Shown: positions 32,508 through 45,129 of the stretch, in pieces
Numbering within the stretch: the first letter of the stretch is position 1
Layout: every line of letters begins with the position of its first letter
DNA from: Capsicum annuum
Taxonomy: Eukaryota; Streptophyta; Magnoliopsida; Solanales; Solanaceae
Assembly (NCBI RefSeq): GCF_002878395.1
Contig: NC_061120.1
Location: 118,041,213 to 118,105,212 of the forward strand
Direction: 5' to 3'
DNA length: 64,000 bases
Position numbers and translations under genes: made by a program
Notes under the pieces: model-generated
Database searches by the model: none
What the model was told of the DNA's origin: nothing
The model's input: the letters and a program-made list of their open reading frames with translations, nothing else

Positions 32508-35500
32508 AATCAAGTCATTATAATATCCACCACAAAGAATCTTGTTTGTCTTCGAAACAAAGGGTAAGAAAGATACCCAAATTAGTCAAAAGCTGGGGTA
32601 AACTACTACACATGTCAGGGCTGATCTACCAAGTAGAACCATCTATAGGGCGGTGTCTCTATTAGATCTTAACTATTGAAAAATCTTTAGAATATAGCCA
32701 CCTAAAACCACGAGCTAAAATGGAGACTATTCTCCTCATTAAAGGACAAGATTTCATCTACCTACACTGTTTCTAATGAATAATATGAGCCTCATTCTGA
32801 ATATAATGCCATAACATATATAAATGAAAAATAGGATGAACAATTCATAAATCTATGAGCAAGTCTAACATATAAGCCACATCCCCTATAGTACAAAGAA
32901 TCTTAAATAGCCTAATATTCCAGGGACTAGGATTGCCCCTCTTCCCAAACATCATTACGCTCTTCATAGGTAATAGATGGAGAAAGAGTCAATCACTAAT
33001 ACCTAATCTTAGGGCACGGAGTCTATGATATGTAAAGCACTTTTACCTACTCTAAGAAATTTGATGTCTATCATGAATGACCCAAACTCTATCCAAAGAC
33101 ATGTTAAGAAAGACTGTACCTCGAATTCTAATCCTAGAATGCTCAGACAACTAACTGGAGACTGACAATGCCTACCATTCAAAGTCTCAAAAGGTGTCAT
33201 ATAAATACTGAAATAATATCTATTATTATATGCAAACTCTTCCAAGACTAAATACTATACCCACTAACCTCTAAAGTTCATAATAGAAGCATGAAGCATA
33301 TCCTCCAAAATATTAATAGTCTGCTCTAACTGACTATCAGTTAGGGGGTAAAAATTGTGCTAAGATAAACCCTGGTACCTAACTGCTCCTTCAATTTCTT
33401 CTAAAAGTGAGAGGTTAAAACTTAACTTCTATCTGAGATAATAGACATTAGTACACTATAGAGATGAACTATCTCACAAATATAAATATGGGCCAACCTC
33501 TCATCATAGAAGATACCTAAAATAGGAATGAATTGAGACAACTTAGTCAATTGATCCAAGATGAACCATGTAATATAAGAAGTATAAGAAGTATGAGAAA
33601 ATCCAGTCACGAAGTCCATGGTGATTCATTCACATTTCTACTTGAGAACAGTTAAACTCAAAAGAAAACCACAAAACCTCAAATGCTCGACCTTCACCTA
33701 CTAGCAACAAAGACAATGAGCTATAAAATCCTCTACATCCTTCCTTATACCACACCACCAGTAGTGCTATCTCAAATCATGATACATCTTGGTCTCTCTC
33801 AGATAAATCTCACCCTCTTACCCCCTCTCGACACAAAAACTTATCCAAGTACTTATACAATGATTCTCCTCAAAAATAAATCTCACCCTCTCACCCCCTC
33901 TCGACACAAAAACTTATCCAAGTATCAAAACACCATCAAAATTAAATGAGGCTTCTTTGGACTCACTAAACACCTTATCTTGAATCACCCTCAAGCCAAC
34001 ATCATCATATTGATGAGACTGAAGTTGGTCCATCAAAGAATACCTAGCTTCCACAAATGCCAAAATATACCTAGGTGTCAAAATATTAATCTAAACTCTC
34101 TGGTAATCGAAAGAATAGTCCTACATGAAAAAAGAACTCTCCCATGTGAAAAGATTCACCAAGCTATCCATACTAGTCAACTTCTAGCTAAAGGCATACA
34201 CAACCACATTAGCCTTGCCCAGATGATAGGGAATAGTAGGATCATAACTCGTATGAAACTCAAGCAAATAATACTGCCTTACATTAAGTCTCAGTGAGTG
34301 AAGAAATATTGAAGGCTATGTTGATTCGAGAAGAACTCAACTGACTCCATAAAAATAGTGTCTCCACAACTTTAAAGAAAAAACCATTGTGCACAACTCC
34401 AAATCATGGGTAGGGAAATTCTTCTTATGAGGCTTGAACTGGTGAGATGCATACATAATTACCTGACCCTCCTACACCAATATAGAGCCTTACCTAACAT
34501 TAGAAGCATCACAAAAAATGGTAAAGCCCATACCCTCGTTGGGTAAAGTCTTGGTAGGAGCTGAGGTTAAGAAATCCTTAAGCTTTTGAAAACCCTCCTA
34601 ACAAGTATCAGACCACTGAAAAGAAGTTTTCTTCTATATCAACTAGGTCAAACAAGTCGTAATAGATGAGAAACCCTCAATAAAGTATCGACACTAGCCT
34701 GCTAATTGACTAAACTCTAAATCTTTATAGGAAAAGTAGGCCTAGACAAATCATGAACCATTGCAATCTTGATCCACAATCATTGGTTACCATATGACCC
34801 AAGAAAGAGATAAACTCTAACCAAAATAAACATTGGAGAAGTTAGCCTATAATTTTTGACCTCTCAATCTCTGAAGTACAATCCGCAAATGCTTCTTTTG
34901 GTTGGCCTTAATCTTAGGGGGAAAGAAGATATCATCTATAAATATAATGATAAAAGAGTTGAGATATGGTTAAAAACAACCAATTCATCAACTCCAGGAA
35001 TACTGTAGGGGCATTGGTCAACCTAAATAACAAGACCAAGAACTCTTAATGATCATATCTCATCTAAAAAGTTATCATCAGAATATCTTAATCTCTAAAC
35101 CTCAATAGGTGATACCCGAACCTTAAATAAATCTTTGAAAATTATAATGTACCCTATATCTAATTGAATAAATCATCGGTATAAGAAATAAGTTATTTAT
35201 TCTTCATTATCACTTTGTTCAACTAGTGATCAATACAAATACACATAGACCTATTATTTTCCTTTTCAAACAAGAAAAGCACACCTTACAATGATACACC
35301 AGGTTGGATAAATCTGTTATCCAACAATTCCTATAACTGCTCCTTTAATTTCTCCAACTCTACTAGGGCCATCCTATACGAAAAAATAGCGATGGGCTTA
35401 GGGCAGAGATCAACATCAATAGCAATGTAGATACCATGATTCGGAGGCATAGTAGGGAAATCTTTAGGAAATACATCCTCCAACAAATGAACAATATAGA

Positions 35501-35680
35501 CAAAATCTAAAGAAAGCGGTGAAGGAACACTACTATCACAAATATTAAACAAATAAGATAAACATCCTTTCTTAACAAAGAGACAAACACGTAGAAAGGA
35601 TATAATTCTCATTTGACCTGAATAAAGTGAACCCTTCAAAGCTATCCTTGTCACACCTAGTGTAGCTAAAGTCACAGTTT
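32508..35680 (-). pseudogene. element B pol: RT, RNase H, integrase (decayed)
   Basis: On minus from 35675: CLFVKKGCLSYL, DVFPKDFPTMPPNHGI, FSYRMALVELEKLKEQL, the protease-RT linker. The RT catalytic box reads FIDD intact at 34931-34942. RNase H follows in broken frames (about 34450-34100). The integrase zinc-binding region near 33700-33780 shows YWWCGIRKDVEDFIAHCLCC and VKVEHL. The core at 33619-33422 reads MDFVTGF, ILDQLTKLSQFIPIL, EIVHLYSVLMSIISDRS, and the later core at 33245-33009 reads MEEFAYNNRYYFSIYMTPFETLNGRHCQSP. A 49-bp direct repeat interrupts it at 33803-33924. Stops and frameshifts are frequent. Confidence 0.82.
33803..33924 (-). repeat. 49-bp direct repeat inside element B integrase
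   Basis: 33803-33851 and 33876-33924 are identical except for one base (TTACC/TCACC). The offset is 73 bp, so it is a local duplication. It inserts about 24 residues and shifts the frame just upstream of the integrase zinc-binding motif, and must postdate loss of function. Confidence 0.9.
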
Positions 35681-37472
35681 TAGCATAATAGTTTAGAATA
35701 ACTTGATAAGGATTGAACTAATCATACCTAATTAGGCATCAAAATCTACCATATGTAGGATGATCAGATCTACCCAAGTATCATGCCCATCAAAGGTCAC
35801 AACACAGGATAGGTGCACTCGATCAACGACTAAAAAGTCTCTTACATGTGTAGATACACCAATATACATGGAAAGGGATTCACAAGTAGAATTAAACCTA
35901 AAGAAAAGTATGCATACACATAGGAGAACGTAGATCTTAGATCAAATAACACAGATACAGATCTAAAAAAAATGAGGATGATACTTGAGATAACAGTATT
36001 TGAAATGTCAATCTCAGGTCTGGCGTGTATAATATATCATAATCCACATTTATAATCAGACTGGGTAGTCCCAGAACTACCAACACTACCTTTGTCTTGT
36101 ACATCACTAGTAGTACCTCTACCATTCTGAGATTCACCTTTTGATATTGATATAAGAGTAAGTAAAAAACATAGTGGGGAAAGTCCTTGGCCACATGGCC
36201 TAAAAAGTCACAAAAATAGAAACCCTGCATCTTATCTCAATAAAACAAAGTACAACTCGGAAAAAACAACCACCCTAGGATGACACTCAACTACCTGAAG
36301 AAACTAAACCAGAAGACCTACCCATAGAAACCACTAAAATCTCTTCCTCAAGAGGTGTGACTATTGAACTAGCCCTTATATCAAAATCTCTTTACAGCTC
36401 TTTGAGAAGATCGAAGGATAGACTCGGTCATCTTTGCATAATCTGTTATACTCTAAAATGATAACCCTAACACTAACATCTAAGTAGTATCCATCTAAAG
36501 TAAAACATCTAATCCTTATAAGAAATTTTGAATCTTTTTATACATAGTGGCTATACTAGCATTAGAATATCTGGAAAAGAATAGAAATATGCCTTATTCT
36601 TGGCATTAGTCATGGATCCCTTCTTGAAGGAATAAAGCTCATCTCTTATTTGATCCCTCAAACTCTATGGCACTAACCTATCTAAAAAGGCATCAAAAAA
36701 TAGATCTCACATTTATAGGTAGTGTTAGTAACCCTATATGACTCAAACAATCTAAGGTTATGCAACTTCTCTCGATAATAAATGAAGAACTCTTATGCAT
36801 CATCACCGACGACACCACTAAACTTGGGTGGAAAAAAGCAAATAAATATCTTAAACTCAAAGGACTTAAATATTCTTGTATAAATAAGAGACATAGTGAA
36901 TTTTGTTGGGTGAGATTCCACCTGAGGGTGTAATATAGAGTAAGGATGAACACCTAATCTTAAAACACCATACTCTGATATTGACATAAAAAGAGAAATG
37001 ACACTCAGAGTCTATGGTGTACCATAAGAAAATATTGGTACCACTAAAAGAACCACACTCAAAGCCAAAAGAAAACCATAGGAAGACTCTAGCATAGATA
37101 GAGGTATGACATATAAAGCTAGAGGAACACCATAAGTAGACTTTGGATCAAGTAGAAATTCAATACTAATAGCTTGAGAATACTCGATTGACTCAACAAA
37201 ATACCCACAAAATGAGACATCAAATGAATTAATAACCCCCCTAGGTTTAGGGTAGAATAAATATATGGAACTTAAGTAGGTCCCATATCTCTAGAATTCT
37301 CAATCTCTGGCTAAAAGTAAATCCCCCTAGTACTACTTTTAGAAGGAACAGATCCTTGTGCCCTTCCTACACATCGAGCATACCCATTACTCACAACTTG
37401 CTTCCTAGAGTGGGATCTGTAATTAGATGATGGATTAGCATCTCTATCCTTAAGAGATCTAGTTCTGACTAT
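35681..37472 (-). pseudogene. element B gag and protease, decayed
   Basis: The start region on minus reads (ATA)VRTRSLKDRDANPSSNYRS from 37472, where the family has ATG; the initiator is mutated to ATA. It is preceded by a long T-tract ending TGTGCAG, a splice-acceptor-like site. The capsid region (about 36950-36400) is badly shifted. A zinc-knuckle remnant at about 36230-36185 reads FYFCDFLGHVAKDFP, with the first and last Cys replaced. Protease would fall at about 35990-35700 but I read only scattered residues. The MVRTRS-type N-terminus differs from the MPPRR-type of the Tekay-like gags, so B belongs to a different clade. Confidence 0.65.
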
Positions 37473-37510
37473 CTGCACAAAAAAAAAAAGGAAAAAATAA
37501 TTTAGAACAT
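37473..37510 (-). promoter_or_regulatory. splice-acceptor-like site before element B gag
   Basis: On minus, GTTCTAAATT (branch-point-like), then a run of T interrupted by CC, then TGTGCAG, directly touches the first gag codon. It is the same logic as the three gag-only elements, in an unrelated clade. Confidence 0.55.
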
Positions 37511-37663
37511 AATGTATAAAATATCTATAAAATAAGGAACAAAATAAGAAAGTTCTCCAAAGGTAACTTATTTTATCTCAAAGATAGATACAAATGTTTA
37601 CTTATCTTTCCACGAGACTCTTCTAGACACCTTCTTCTTACACTAACAATGCCAATGAACCTA

Positions 37664-37675
37664 ACTTTGATACCA
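37664..37675 (-). other. primer-binding site of element B
   Basis: On minus TGGTATCAAAGT, two substitutions from the tRNA-iMet complement TGGTATCAGAGC. It lies three bases from the LTR end GTAACA. Confidence 0.75.
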
Positions 37676-37678
37676 ATT

Positions 37679-38482
37679 TGTTACAAGCCAATAATTAAGG
37701 ACATTATGGCACTTAATGTGGATAAAACTTAACATGTAAGACAATCAGCCAAACTACTATGAAATAAGAAATTAACATAAAATTCCAAGGTAATACTTCT
37801 ATAGAGAAGTAAAACCATACAAGTATAATAATAGCAGAATTCTAAATAACAATAATGCCACAAAATATCCTAAACCCTAGTTTCATAGTATAAGAACAAT
37901 CAACATACAACTCGATGTCTGTAAATACAAATGCAATTCAAAAAAAACCACAAGTATATCTCTAAATATAAACTAAGATAAAAACTAGATAAGATGACCT
38001 TGAAAGTCGACTATAGAATCATAGAGAGGTCTCCACCTCAAATAAATCAAATGACTACCCAAACTTAATTGTTGCATGATGTATTCATACCTAAATCTGC
38101 ACTAAAAGGCCACAATAGGGATAAGCATGGTCCACTTATATTAGTAGTTATAATAGGATAACTGAGATAACTGGAAAATAAGGTATATATGTATACACTA
38201 TGACAATATCACCTAGAAGTAGAAAATATCCCAAATAGTAGCCCACACTGTCTACACTAATAATTCTAAATATACAACATAAGTAGAAGATAGGAACAAA
38301 AAAGAAATAGAATAGACATGTATCGAATAAAATACAAAAACACAATACTAATAATGCATATATGAATGAAATGCAATGAGGATGATAATAATGATGATAT
38401 GATATGATTGAGGTTCTCATATAACATTCGTATACACCTTTCATGTATCTGGACTTTTAATTAGAATGTAGGAGGTTTCACA
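37679..38482 (-). repeat. 5' LTR of element B (about 0.8 kb)
   Basis: The end next to the PBS is secure (minus ...GGCTTGTAACA). The other end is placed at TGTGAAACCTCC (minus), but no second LTR is available for comparison, so this boundary is uncertain and the LTR could extend towards 38760. It is much shorter than the Tekay-like LTRs and lacks their palindromes. Confidence 0.55.
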
Positions 38483-38760
38483 ACCCATATACAATCTAAA
38501 TACTCAATACCTATCTCAATATCCATATCTCCTCTCTAAATCATGAGCTACAATATGGGGTTTTGTCAAAGTGCCATATTTTTGTCAAAAATTAGTATTT
38601 TTGAAATGCTACCAAAATCTCATGGATGTAATTATGGTTTAATGATATAATGCTCACAACAAAAGTAGTAGTAAAAATCTAAAATCCAAATAATATACAC
38701 ACACCTGATTTCAACAATCCACTTATAATGTCAACCATCCATGATTCATTATAATCATGG
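38483..38760. other. unassigned junction between elements B and C
   Basis: AT-rich, no coding signal. It separates two elements in opposite orientation and may hold the outer part of the B LTR or host flank. Confidence 0.4.
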
Positions 38761-39440
38761 TTAGCCTCATTTTGGTTAGTGTGAGAATGGGTGAAACAAA
38801 TGTTTTAGATGTGGTCAAATTGGTCACATATAGTGAGGTTGCCCTTATCTAGCGGCTTCTCAGGAAAATATAACCCCTATTGCTACTTTTTTTACTCCTA
38901 AACCTAAGGGTTCCATTTCTGCTTTTATTTCTATTTCTGGTATTGACAATGGCTGAAATTATTTATAAGCACTCACTACCCACTAGGATTTGGTAGAATT
39001 TCCTGATGTTATCATAGGTATGTTGAAACTTTTGTCCCGTGATGTGTATTATTTGCTTGATTTAGGGGATACTCTTTATTATGTGACCATATTTGTGGCT
39101 ATTCATTTTGGTGTTTGTCCTAAGAGTCTTTTGATTCCTTTTTTTATTTCATAAGCAATAGAAAAATTTGTGGTTGTTAAAAGTGTCTATAGGGGTGTGA
39201 GTTATCTTTTCGTGGTAGAAAAACTCTTATGGATTTGATATAGTTTGACAAGGTTGATTTTGATGTTATTCGTAGGATAGATTGCATGCACTCATGCTAT
39301 GCTTTCGTAGACTCTGTAACCCATACAGTCATGTTTAAATTCCTTAATGAGCCAGTCATTATATGTGAAGGTCTTTCTTTAGTGCACAAGGGGTGATTTC
39401 TTTTTTATCTTAAGCCCCAAAGTTTGATGTCTAAAGGGTG
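38761..39440 (+). pseudogene. element C gag zinc knuckle and protease
   Basis: Starts inside gag: CFRCGQIGHI-stop-stop-GCP (38801-38842) keeps all four CCHC ligands despite two stops. Then come GNITPIATFF-like linker residues and the protease with YYLLDLGDTLYYVT (family LLDPGATLSFVT; the catalytic Asp is kept, Pro is Leu) at about 39049-39090. Later VVKSVYRGV and a shifted DFDVI follow. The capsid part and 5' LTR of C are absent, so C is 5'-truncated at the B/C junction. Confidence 0.8.
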
Positions 39441-40940
39441 TTTGTATCACTTAGTCCCATTTAAAGATTCTAACTGGTAAGAGACTTTTCTAGGATCCAT
39501 TCCCATAGTTAATGAGTTTCTCGAGGTTTTCCCCAATGATATTCTCGTTATTCCTTTTGATAGGGAAATGTATTTTTGGTTTGATCTTAATTTAAACACT
39601 CATCCAATTTTTATCCCCATTATAGAGTAGCTCCAGTACAGTTGAAAGAGCTTAAGGAGTAATTGAATGACCTCTAAGATAAAGGTTTTATCTGTCCATG
39701 TTTGGTTCCTTGGGGTTCTCTTTTGTTGTTAGTGCGCAAGAAGGATTGTTCTCTTTATGTGTGCATTGATTATTATCAGTTGAACAAAGTGAATGCAAAT
39801 ATTAAATATCCTCTTCCTAGAATTCATGACTTTTTTTCTCATCTTTAAGGTTCCAAGTGTTTCTCTAAAATTGATCTTAGGTCGGGTTATCTCAAACATA
39901 AGATTAGGGAGGTGGATATCCCTAAGACTTTCCTTTAGGACCTGGTATGGTCACTATGTGTTCCTAGTTATGTCCATTAGATTGACCAACGCACCAACGA
40001 CATTTATGGATTTGATGAATAGGTTCTTCAATTCGTTCTTGGACTTGTTGTCATTGTATTCATTGATGACGTCATGGTCACTTCCAAAAGCAAGGTGGAT
40101 CATGTCAACCACCTTCATGATGTGTTAAAAAACTTTAAGGGATCTTGATTTGTATACCAATTTCTCTAAGTATGAGTTTTAGTTGAAGGCTATGACATTT
40201 CTTTGTCATTTTATCTTGAATAAAGGGATTATGGTAGATTCTTAAAAAAATTATGATAGTTAAGAAGTGGTCTAGACCTATGACTCCAACCGATATATGA
40301 TGATTCTTCTATCTAGCTAGTTACTATAGGAGGTTTGTGGAGAGTTTTTTTAACTATATTTGCCCTATTGACTAAGTTGACCCAAAAAAGGTTAAGTTCT
40401 TGTGGTCGGATACATATGAGGTTAATTTTTAGAAGGTTAGAGATAAACTAACTTTGGCTACAATTTTGACCTTGTTTAAGGGTAATGATGGTTTTGTAGT
40501 ATATTGTAATGCTTCTCATTTTAGGATTTGGTGTGTATTGATGTAGCATGGTAGGGTGGTGGCCTATCTTTCTAGGAAATTGAAAAGTTCAGGAGAAAAA
40601 CCACCCTAATAATTACTTGGAATTGTTAGCCTTGGTTTTTGCTTTAAAAATTTGGTGACATTATCTCTATTAGGTTCATGTTGACATCTTTTAAGATTAT
40701 AAGAGTCTTCTATATGTGATTACTAAAAAAGTGTTGAATCTCAGGCAAAGGAGGTGAATTGAATTGTTGAAGGACTACAACATAAGTCTTTATTACCATT
40801 CGATAAAGCTAATGTAGTCACCAATTCTCTTAGCCAATTGTCCATTGGGAGTTTGGCTCATGTGGATAAGGATAAGCGGGAATCCATGAATCATATTCAC
40901 TATTTTTATAATCTTGGAGTTTGTCTCTTAGACTCAAATA
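39441..40940 (+). pseudogene. element C reverse transcriptase and RNase H, decayed
   Basis: RT reads through frames as [72 protein letters not shown] and [14 protein letters not shown]. The catalytic box FIDD is intact at 40059-40070 ([10 protein letters not shown]). The tether and RNase H follow: NDGFVVYCNASHFRIWCVLM, HGRVVAYLSRKL, then KANVVTNSLSQLSIGSLAHVDKDKRE near 40810-40880. The order is standard for gypsy pol. At least ten stops or shifts are present. Confidence 0.85.
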
Positions 40941-42385
40941 ATGGTGGTGTGTTTGTACATTAGGTATCACATTCGTGTCTTGTTGTTGAAATCAAGAAAA
41001 AGCAAGTATTGGGTTCAGAATGGATGAAGATTAAGAGTAATGTGGATTAACAAAAGGCTATTGACTTTGTGATCAGTGTAGATGGTGTCTTGATGTGCTA
41101 AGGCAAGCTATATGTTCCCAACATCTATGGATTGAGGGAAAGGATTATGGGTGAGGCTCATGAATCTAGGTATACTATCATCCTAGTTCCACAAAGATAT
41201 ACCATGGTCTTAGAGAGTTCTGTACATTGAATAATATGAAACATGATGTGGCAAGCTATGTGGCTAAGTTTATGGTGTGTCAACAAGTGAAGGTTGAGCA
41301 CATGAGACCCAGGGGTTTGTACAAAGAAATTATGTTACCTAAGTGGAAGTGGAAGGCAATTAACATGGATTTCATTAAAGGTCTTCCATGGTCTAGAAAT
41401 TAATTTGATTATATTTTGGTCGTTGTAGATAGGATGACCAAGTCCACTCACTTTTGCTTATAAGGACTTGTTACTTGACGGATGATTATGCTAAGCTATA
41501 TCTGAAAGAGATCATAAATTTGGATGGTGCTCTAGATTCTAGCATTTTTTATTTTGGTACTCCATTATTATCTCACTTTTGGAAGTCATTCCAAATTGGT
41601 TGGGTATAAAGTATGCCTTAGTACTGCTTTCCATCTGTAGATAGATGGACGACCAGAGAGGACCATCCAAATATTAGAAAATAAGATGCGAGCTTGTGTG
41701 ATTGATTATGGTGGTAGTTGGTATGACTATTTGCCTTTAATTTAATTCACCTATGCCAATAGTTACCACTCTATCATTGGTATGTCCCCTTTTAAGGCAT
41801 TGTATAGTAGGAGATATCTTTCTCCTATTAGGTAGTATGAAGCTAATAAGGGTAAGTTTCTTGGCCCCAATTTAGATCACCAATCCTTAGAAAAAGTGAA
41901 GATGATTCGTGATAGGTTGAAAACCTCTCTGAGTTACGTAAAGTCCTATGTGGATATGAGACATAGAGGTTTGGAGTTCAATGTTGATGAGTCGGTGTTC
42001 TTAAATATATCTCTCATGAAATGAGTAATACAATTTGGTAAGAATGGGAAACTTAGTCCTATGTTTATTTTCCCTATTTATTTTTAAAGAGGGCTGTCAG
42101 TGTTTCCTATGAGATAGAGTTACCCTCTTGTTTGAACTCCATCACTTAATTTTTCATATTTCTATGTTATGTAAATATGTGTGTGATCCGTAGTTTGTTG
42201 TTCCCCTAGAAGATATTGGTATTTCAGACTATTTGTCCTTTTATGAAGTCCTGGTGAGGATCTTGTATCGACAAGTTCACCGGTTGCGAACAAAAGAGGT
42301 GAATTTTGTAAAGGTTCTATGGACGAACCAAAAGTCCAAGAAAGCTACTTGGGAGGTAGAAGAGGACATAAAGTCCAAGTATTAA
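40941..42385 (+). pseudogene. element C integrase, decayed
   Basis: Zinc-binding part: LYVPNIYGLRERIMGEAHESRY near 41110-41180, then CQQVKVEHMRPRG. Core: KWKWKAINMDFIKGLPWSRN with the first catalytic Asp, VVVDRMTKSTHF, STAFHLQIDGRPERTIQILENKMRACVIDYGGSW near 41620-41730, YANSYHSIIGMSPFKALYSRR near 41760-41815. C-terminus: RLRTKEVNFVKVLW, ATWEVEEDIKSKY. Several shifts break the frame. The 3' UTR 42386-42701 ends with GAGGATGAATGATCC and the purine tract GTGGGGGAGAA. Confidence 0.85.
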
Positions 42386-42701
42386 CATTTGTTTTTCATT
42401 CTAAAAACTTGTGATTATGGTATCTATTAATCTTCCTACCTTGACTTGTGTCTTTGTTGGACAATGGGTTAAAGTTCCTAACTTGTGAAATGAGCAAGTG
42501 TTTTGTTAAGAAGTGGGTTTGAGTCCCAAAGTCAATGAGACAAATAGTTGAGAGATAATGATCATGATGTGTGTTGTATCCTTAGGTATGCTTTATTTTC
42601 CAACATGTCTAAAGGTTGATTTGATGTGTAATTATGCATTAAATTATGTTCATATGTACCTTACCCATTATTTGAGGATGAATGATCCAGTGGGGGAGAA
42701 T

Positions 42702-45067
42702 TTAAACATCTAGGCTTTGGACCCTTAGTAAAATCTAATAAATTGTGCATTTTTACTATGATATGGTTTAGGTTTGTCACTCATACACTAGTGTACGAGT
42801 CATACCCTTTTACCCTACCACTCTCATGTGTTGAATAGACTAGGAGGGTAGCATAGTGTCAAAAATATGACTTGGTCTCTCCTGGTTGTATCTTAGTGTA
42901 CGAGTCGTACACCACTTAATAGTATGGAAGATTGTCTTAGTCTAGAGTAGGCCATTTTTTGTACCATTCAAGGGTACAGTTTAGGGTATAAGTCATACCC
43001 TTTGAATATTATTCTAGGGTGTGTAGTCATGCCTTGAGTAGTGTATGCGTCCTAGGTGAATCCAAGGGTATGATTTAGTGTACCACTCATACCCTTGGGT
43101 ATAGTTGACTTAAGTAAATCATACATTAACTTAGAGTTATTTTCTAGCTTATAAGTTAAGGGACCTATGGTAATTTCCCATGCCAAAACCTTATAGATCC
43201 CTCACGATATAATGTATTGTGGCCTCTTAAACATTCATTTTTGGTCGATCAAATACTCCAAATACTTCTCAATCATATTTGTGAAGAATTAGAGGATAGG
43301 GTTCTAAGGGTGTTCTTCTAGAAGCAATATGAAGTCAAGTGTCTTTGTAGAGCATCTTGTTTAAGGAACATAACTCTATCCATTTATTAATAGCTCAAAA
43401 ATAATGTATTTTACACATGGACTAATAATTATAAATGGTGGCTTTGAAATCAAATGATAAGGGTTTTGTTGCCTAATGATGAATAATGTTAGTTCTTACA
43501 TAGACTTGTATTTATGCATTTCATTGGTGATGATTTGTATGTTTGGGTGTTCGTTGCCTATAGTTTAACAAATAGGTCATTAGCAACCATAATATTGATG
43601 AATTCTACCATGAATTTCGTCTTGATAAGTGAATGCACGCAAGGTATTTGTGAAAATATATAAGTGAAATGTCTAGTCACATGTTAATAATGTTTGAATT
43701 AGGGTAATAGCCTATTGAATATTAATGATTGATAAATGGTATTTAAAAGATATTGGTAGCGATGTATTGTCTTAACTAATGACCTTGTTAGTTGATGGCC
43801 ATAAACTGGTTAAAGTCCCTAAACATGAAACTAAATTGTGTTTGAACTAAAGTGTGGTATAAGATTACTAATGTGGAATGACCATTTTATAAGGGTGTAG
43901 ATAAACATAAATGGTATTTAATGATGAAATGTGTTAAAGAATTAGCCTACTCGAGTGTTTGATTGACAAATTCCGTATGAGACCGTGTGATCATATATAG
44001 TGTTTAATTGGTTAAATGGATTAGAATCCTTAATTGTTGAATGGAATATGTGTTAATGTATGGACAAAGGTTATAAGTCCCAATGCCGACTAATGATAGT
44101 CATGACGTCTTATGGTTAGATTCCCTTTCCTAATGAAAATGAAAGATGTTAGAGTACCTTTCTGAAATACGTCAGCCTAGGGTTAGAGTCCCTTATCTAA
44201 TAAGGCTTGATGTTAGAGTCTCTTTCCCAATTAAATATCTTGAGGTTAGAGTCCTTTGCTCAATAAAATTGCTTTAGGTTAGAGTCCTTTTCACAATGAA
44301 ATTTCTTGTTATTAAAGTCCCTTACTTAATGAATGTGTGTATGTGGTTAAAGTCCCTTGACAAATAAGAAATGTTTTAACCTATAAGTGTGGAAGGTCGG
44401 AGTCCACCACTGGGTATGTCATGATTAAGTGCCTCGTGAATGTTTTTAAGCCTTGTTCCTTTGATTGTCATGTGCTATATCAAAATGTATGTTTAAGTAC
44501 ATAAATATGGTTGAATATGATTTGATAACTTGATATTGATTGGTGATGATATTTTATCCTTATCCTCGAGTTACATGCTTGATCTCTAATTGCTAACCAT
44601 CTTTAGATGCGATGTCCCCACACGATATTGGGGTTAGAATATCTTCTACTCTTGTTGTACAGTTATAGGTGTTCAAGCGGTTCATGTGATTGGCATTGAA
44701 GTTGTGAGATTCCATTCTTTGGAAGTCATGAATTTTATAGTGCTTAGTTTATGTCATAAACTCATCTTGATTTTGGTTTTACCTATTACCGCGGCTATGT
44801 CCCAAAATATAAATATATTGACTTCAAAATTATGTAGAGAAATTATGGGCGACTATGCAATTAGGTATATTGGTAGTATGTTGACATTAATGAAATGTGT
44901 AGACATGTTTATGTTAAGATCATTAGTATGGTTTTTGATATATTGATGTATGTTTGGAGTCCTTCGACTCTTGTGGCTTGAAGTGATGATCAGGTTAGGT
45001 TGACAAGGCAATCTTTGGTCCAAGTTGTGTTTGAGGTGCCCATAGGAAAAGTCCCAGCTTTGGGCCA
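42702..45067 (+). repeat. LTR C: 3' LTR of element C, also adjoining element D gag
   Basis: Follows the purine tract; begins TTAAACATC (TG degraded) and ends GCTTTGGGCCA. The end matches the element A LTR end (TAGTTTGGGACA plus TGTCA following), so C, D and A are related. A cassette of GTGTACGAGTCATACC-type words (42780-43095) is present. Between 44000 and 44440 the words TTAGAGTCCCTT / TTAGAGTCCTTT recur about eight times as an irregular array. D gag starts some 70 bp beyond this LTR, so it could also be D's 5' LTR, although it differs considerably from D's 3' LTR. Confidence 0.7.
44100..44420 (+). repeat. irregular short-phrase array in LTR C (GGTTAGAGTCCCTT words)
   Basis: GTTAGAGTCC(C/T)(T/C)TT recurs at irregular spacing of about 40-50 bp (44121, 44174, 44212, 44243, 44279, 44317, 44352, 44398 approximately), separated by CCAAT(A/T)AA(A/T)-type words. 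It looks like a decayed tandem array with a unit near 45 bp. Confidence 0.6.
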
Positions 45068-45129
45068 TGTCAGTTTATGTAGGGTAAACCATTCTAGGGT
45101 CCCTGATCTTGGTTATACTGCCCCATGTG

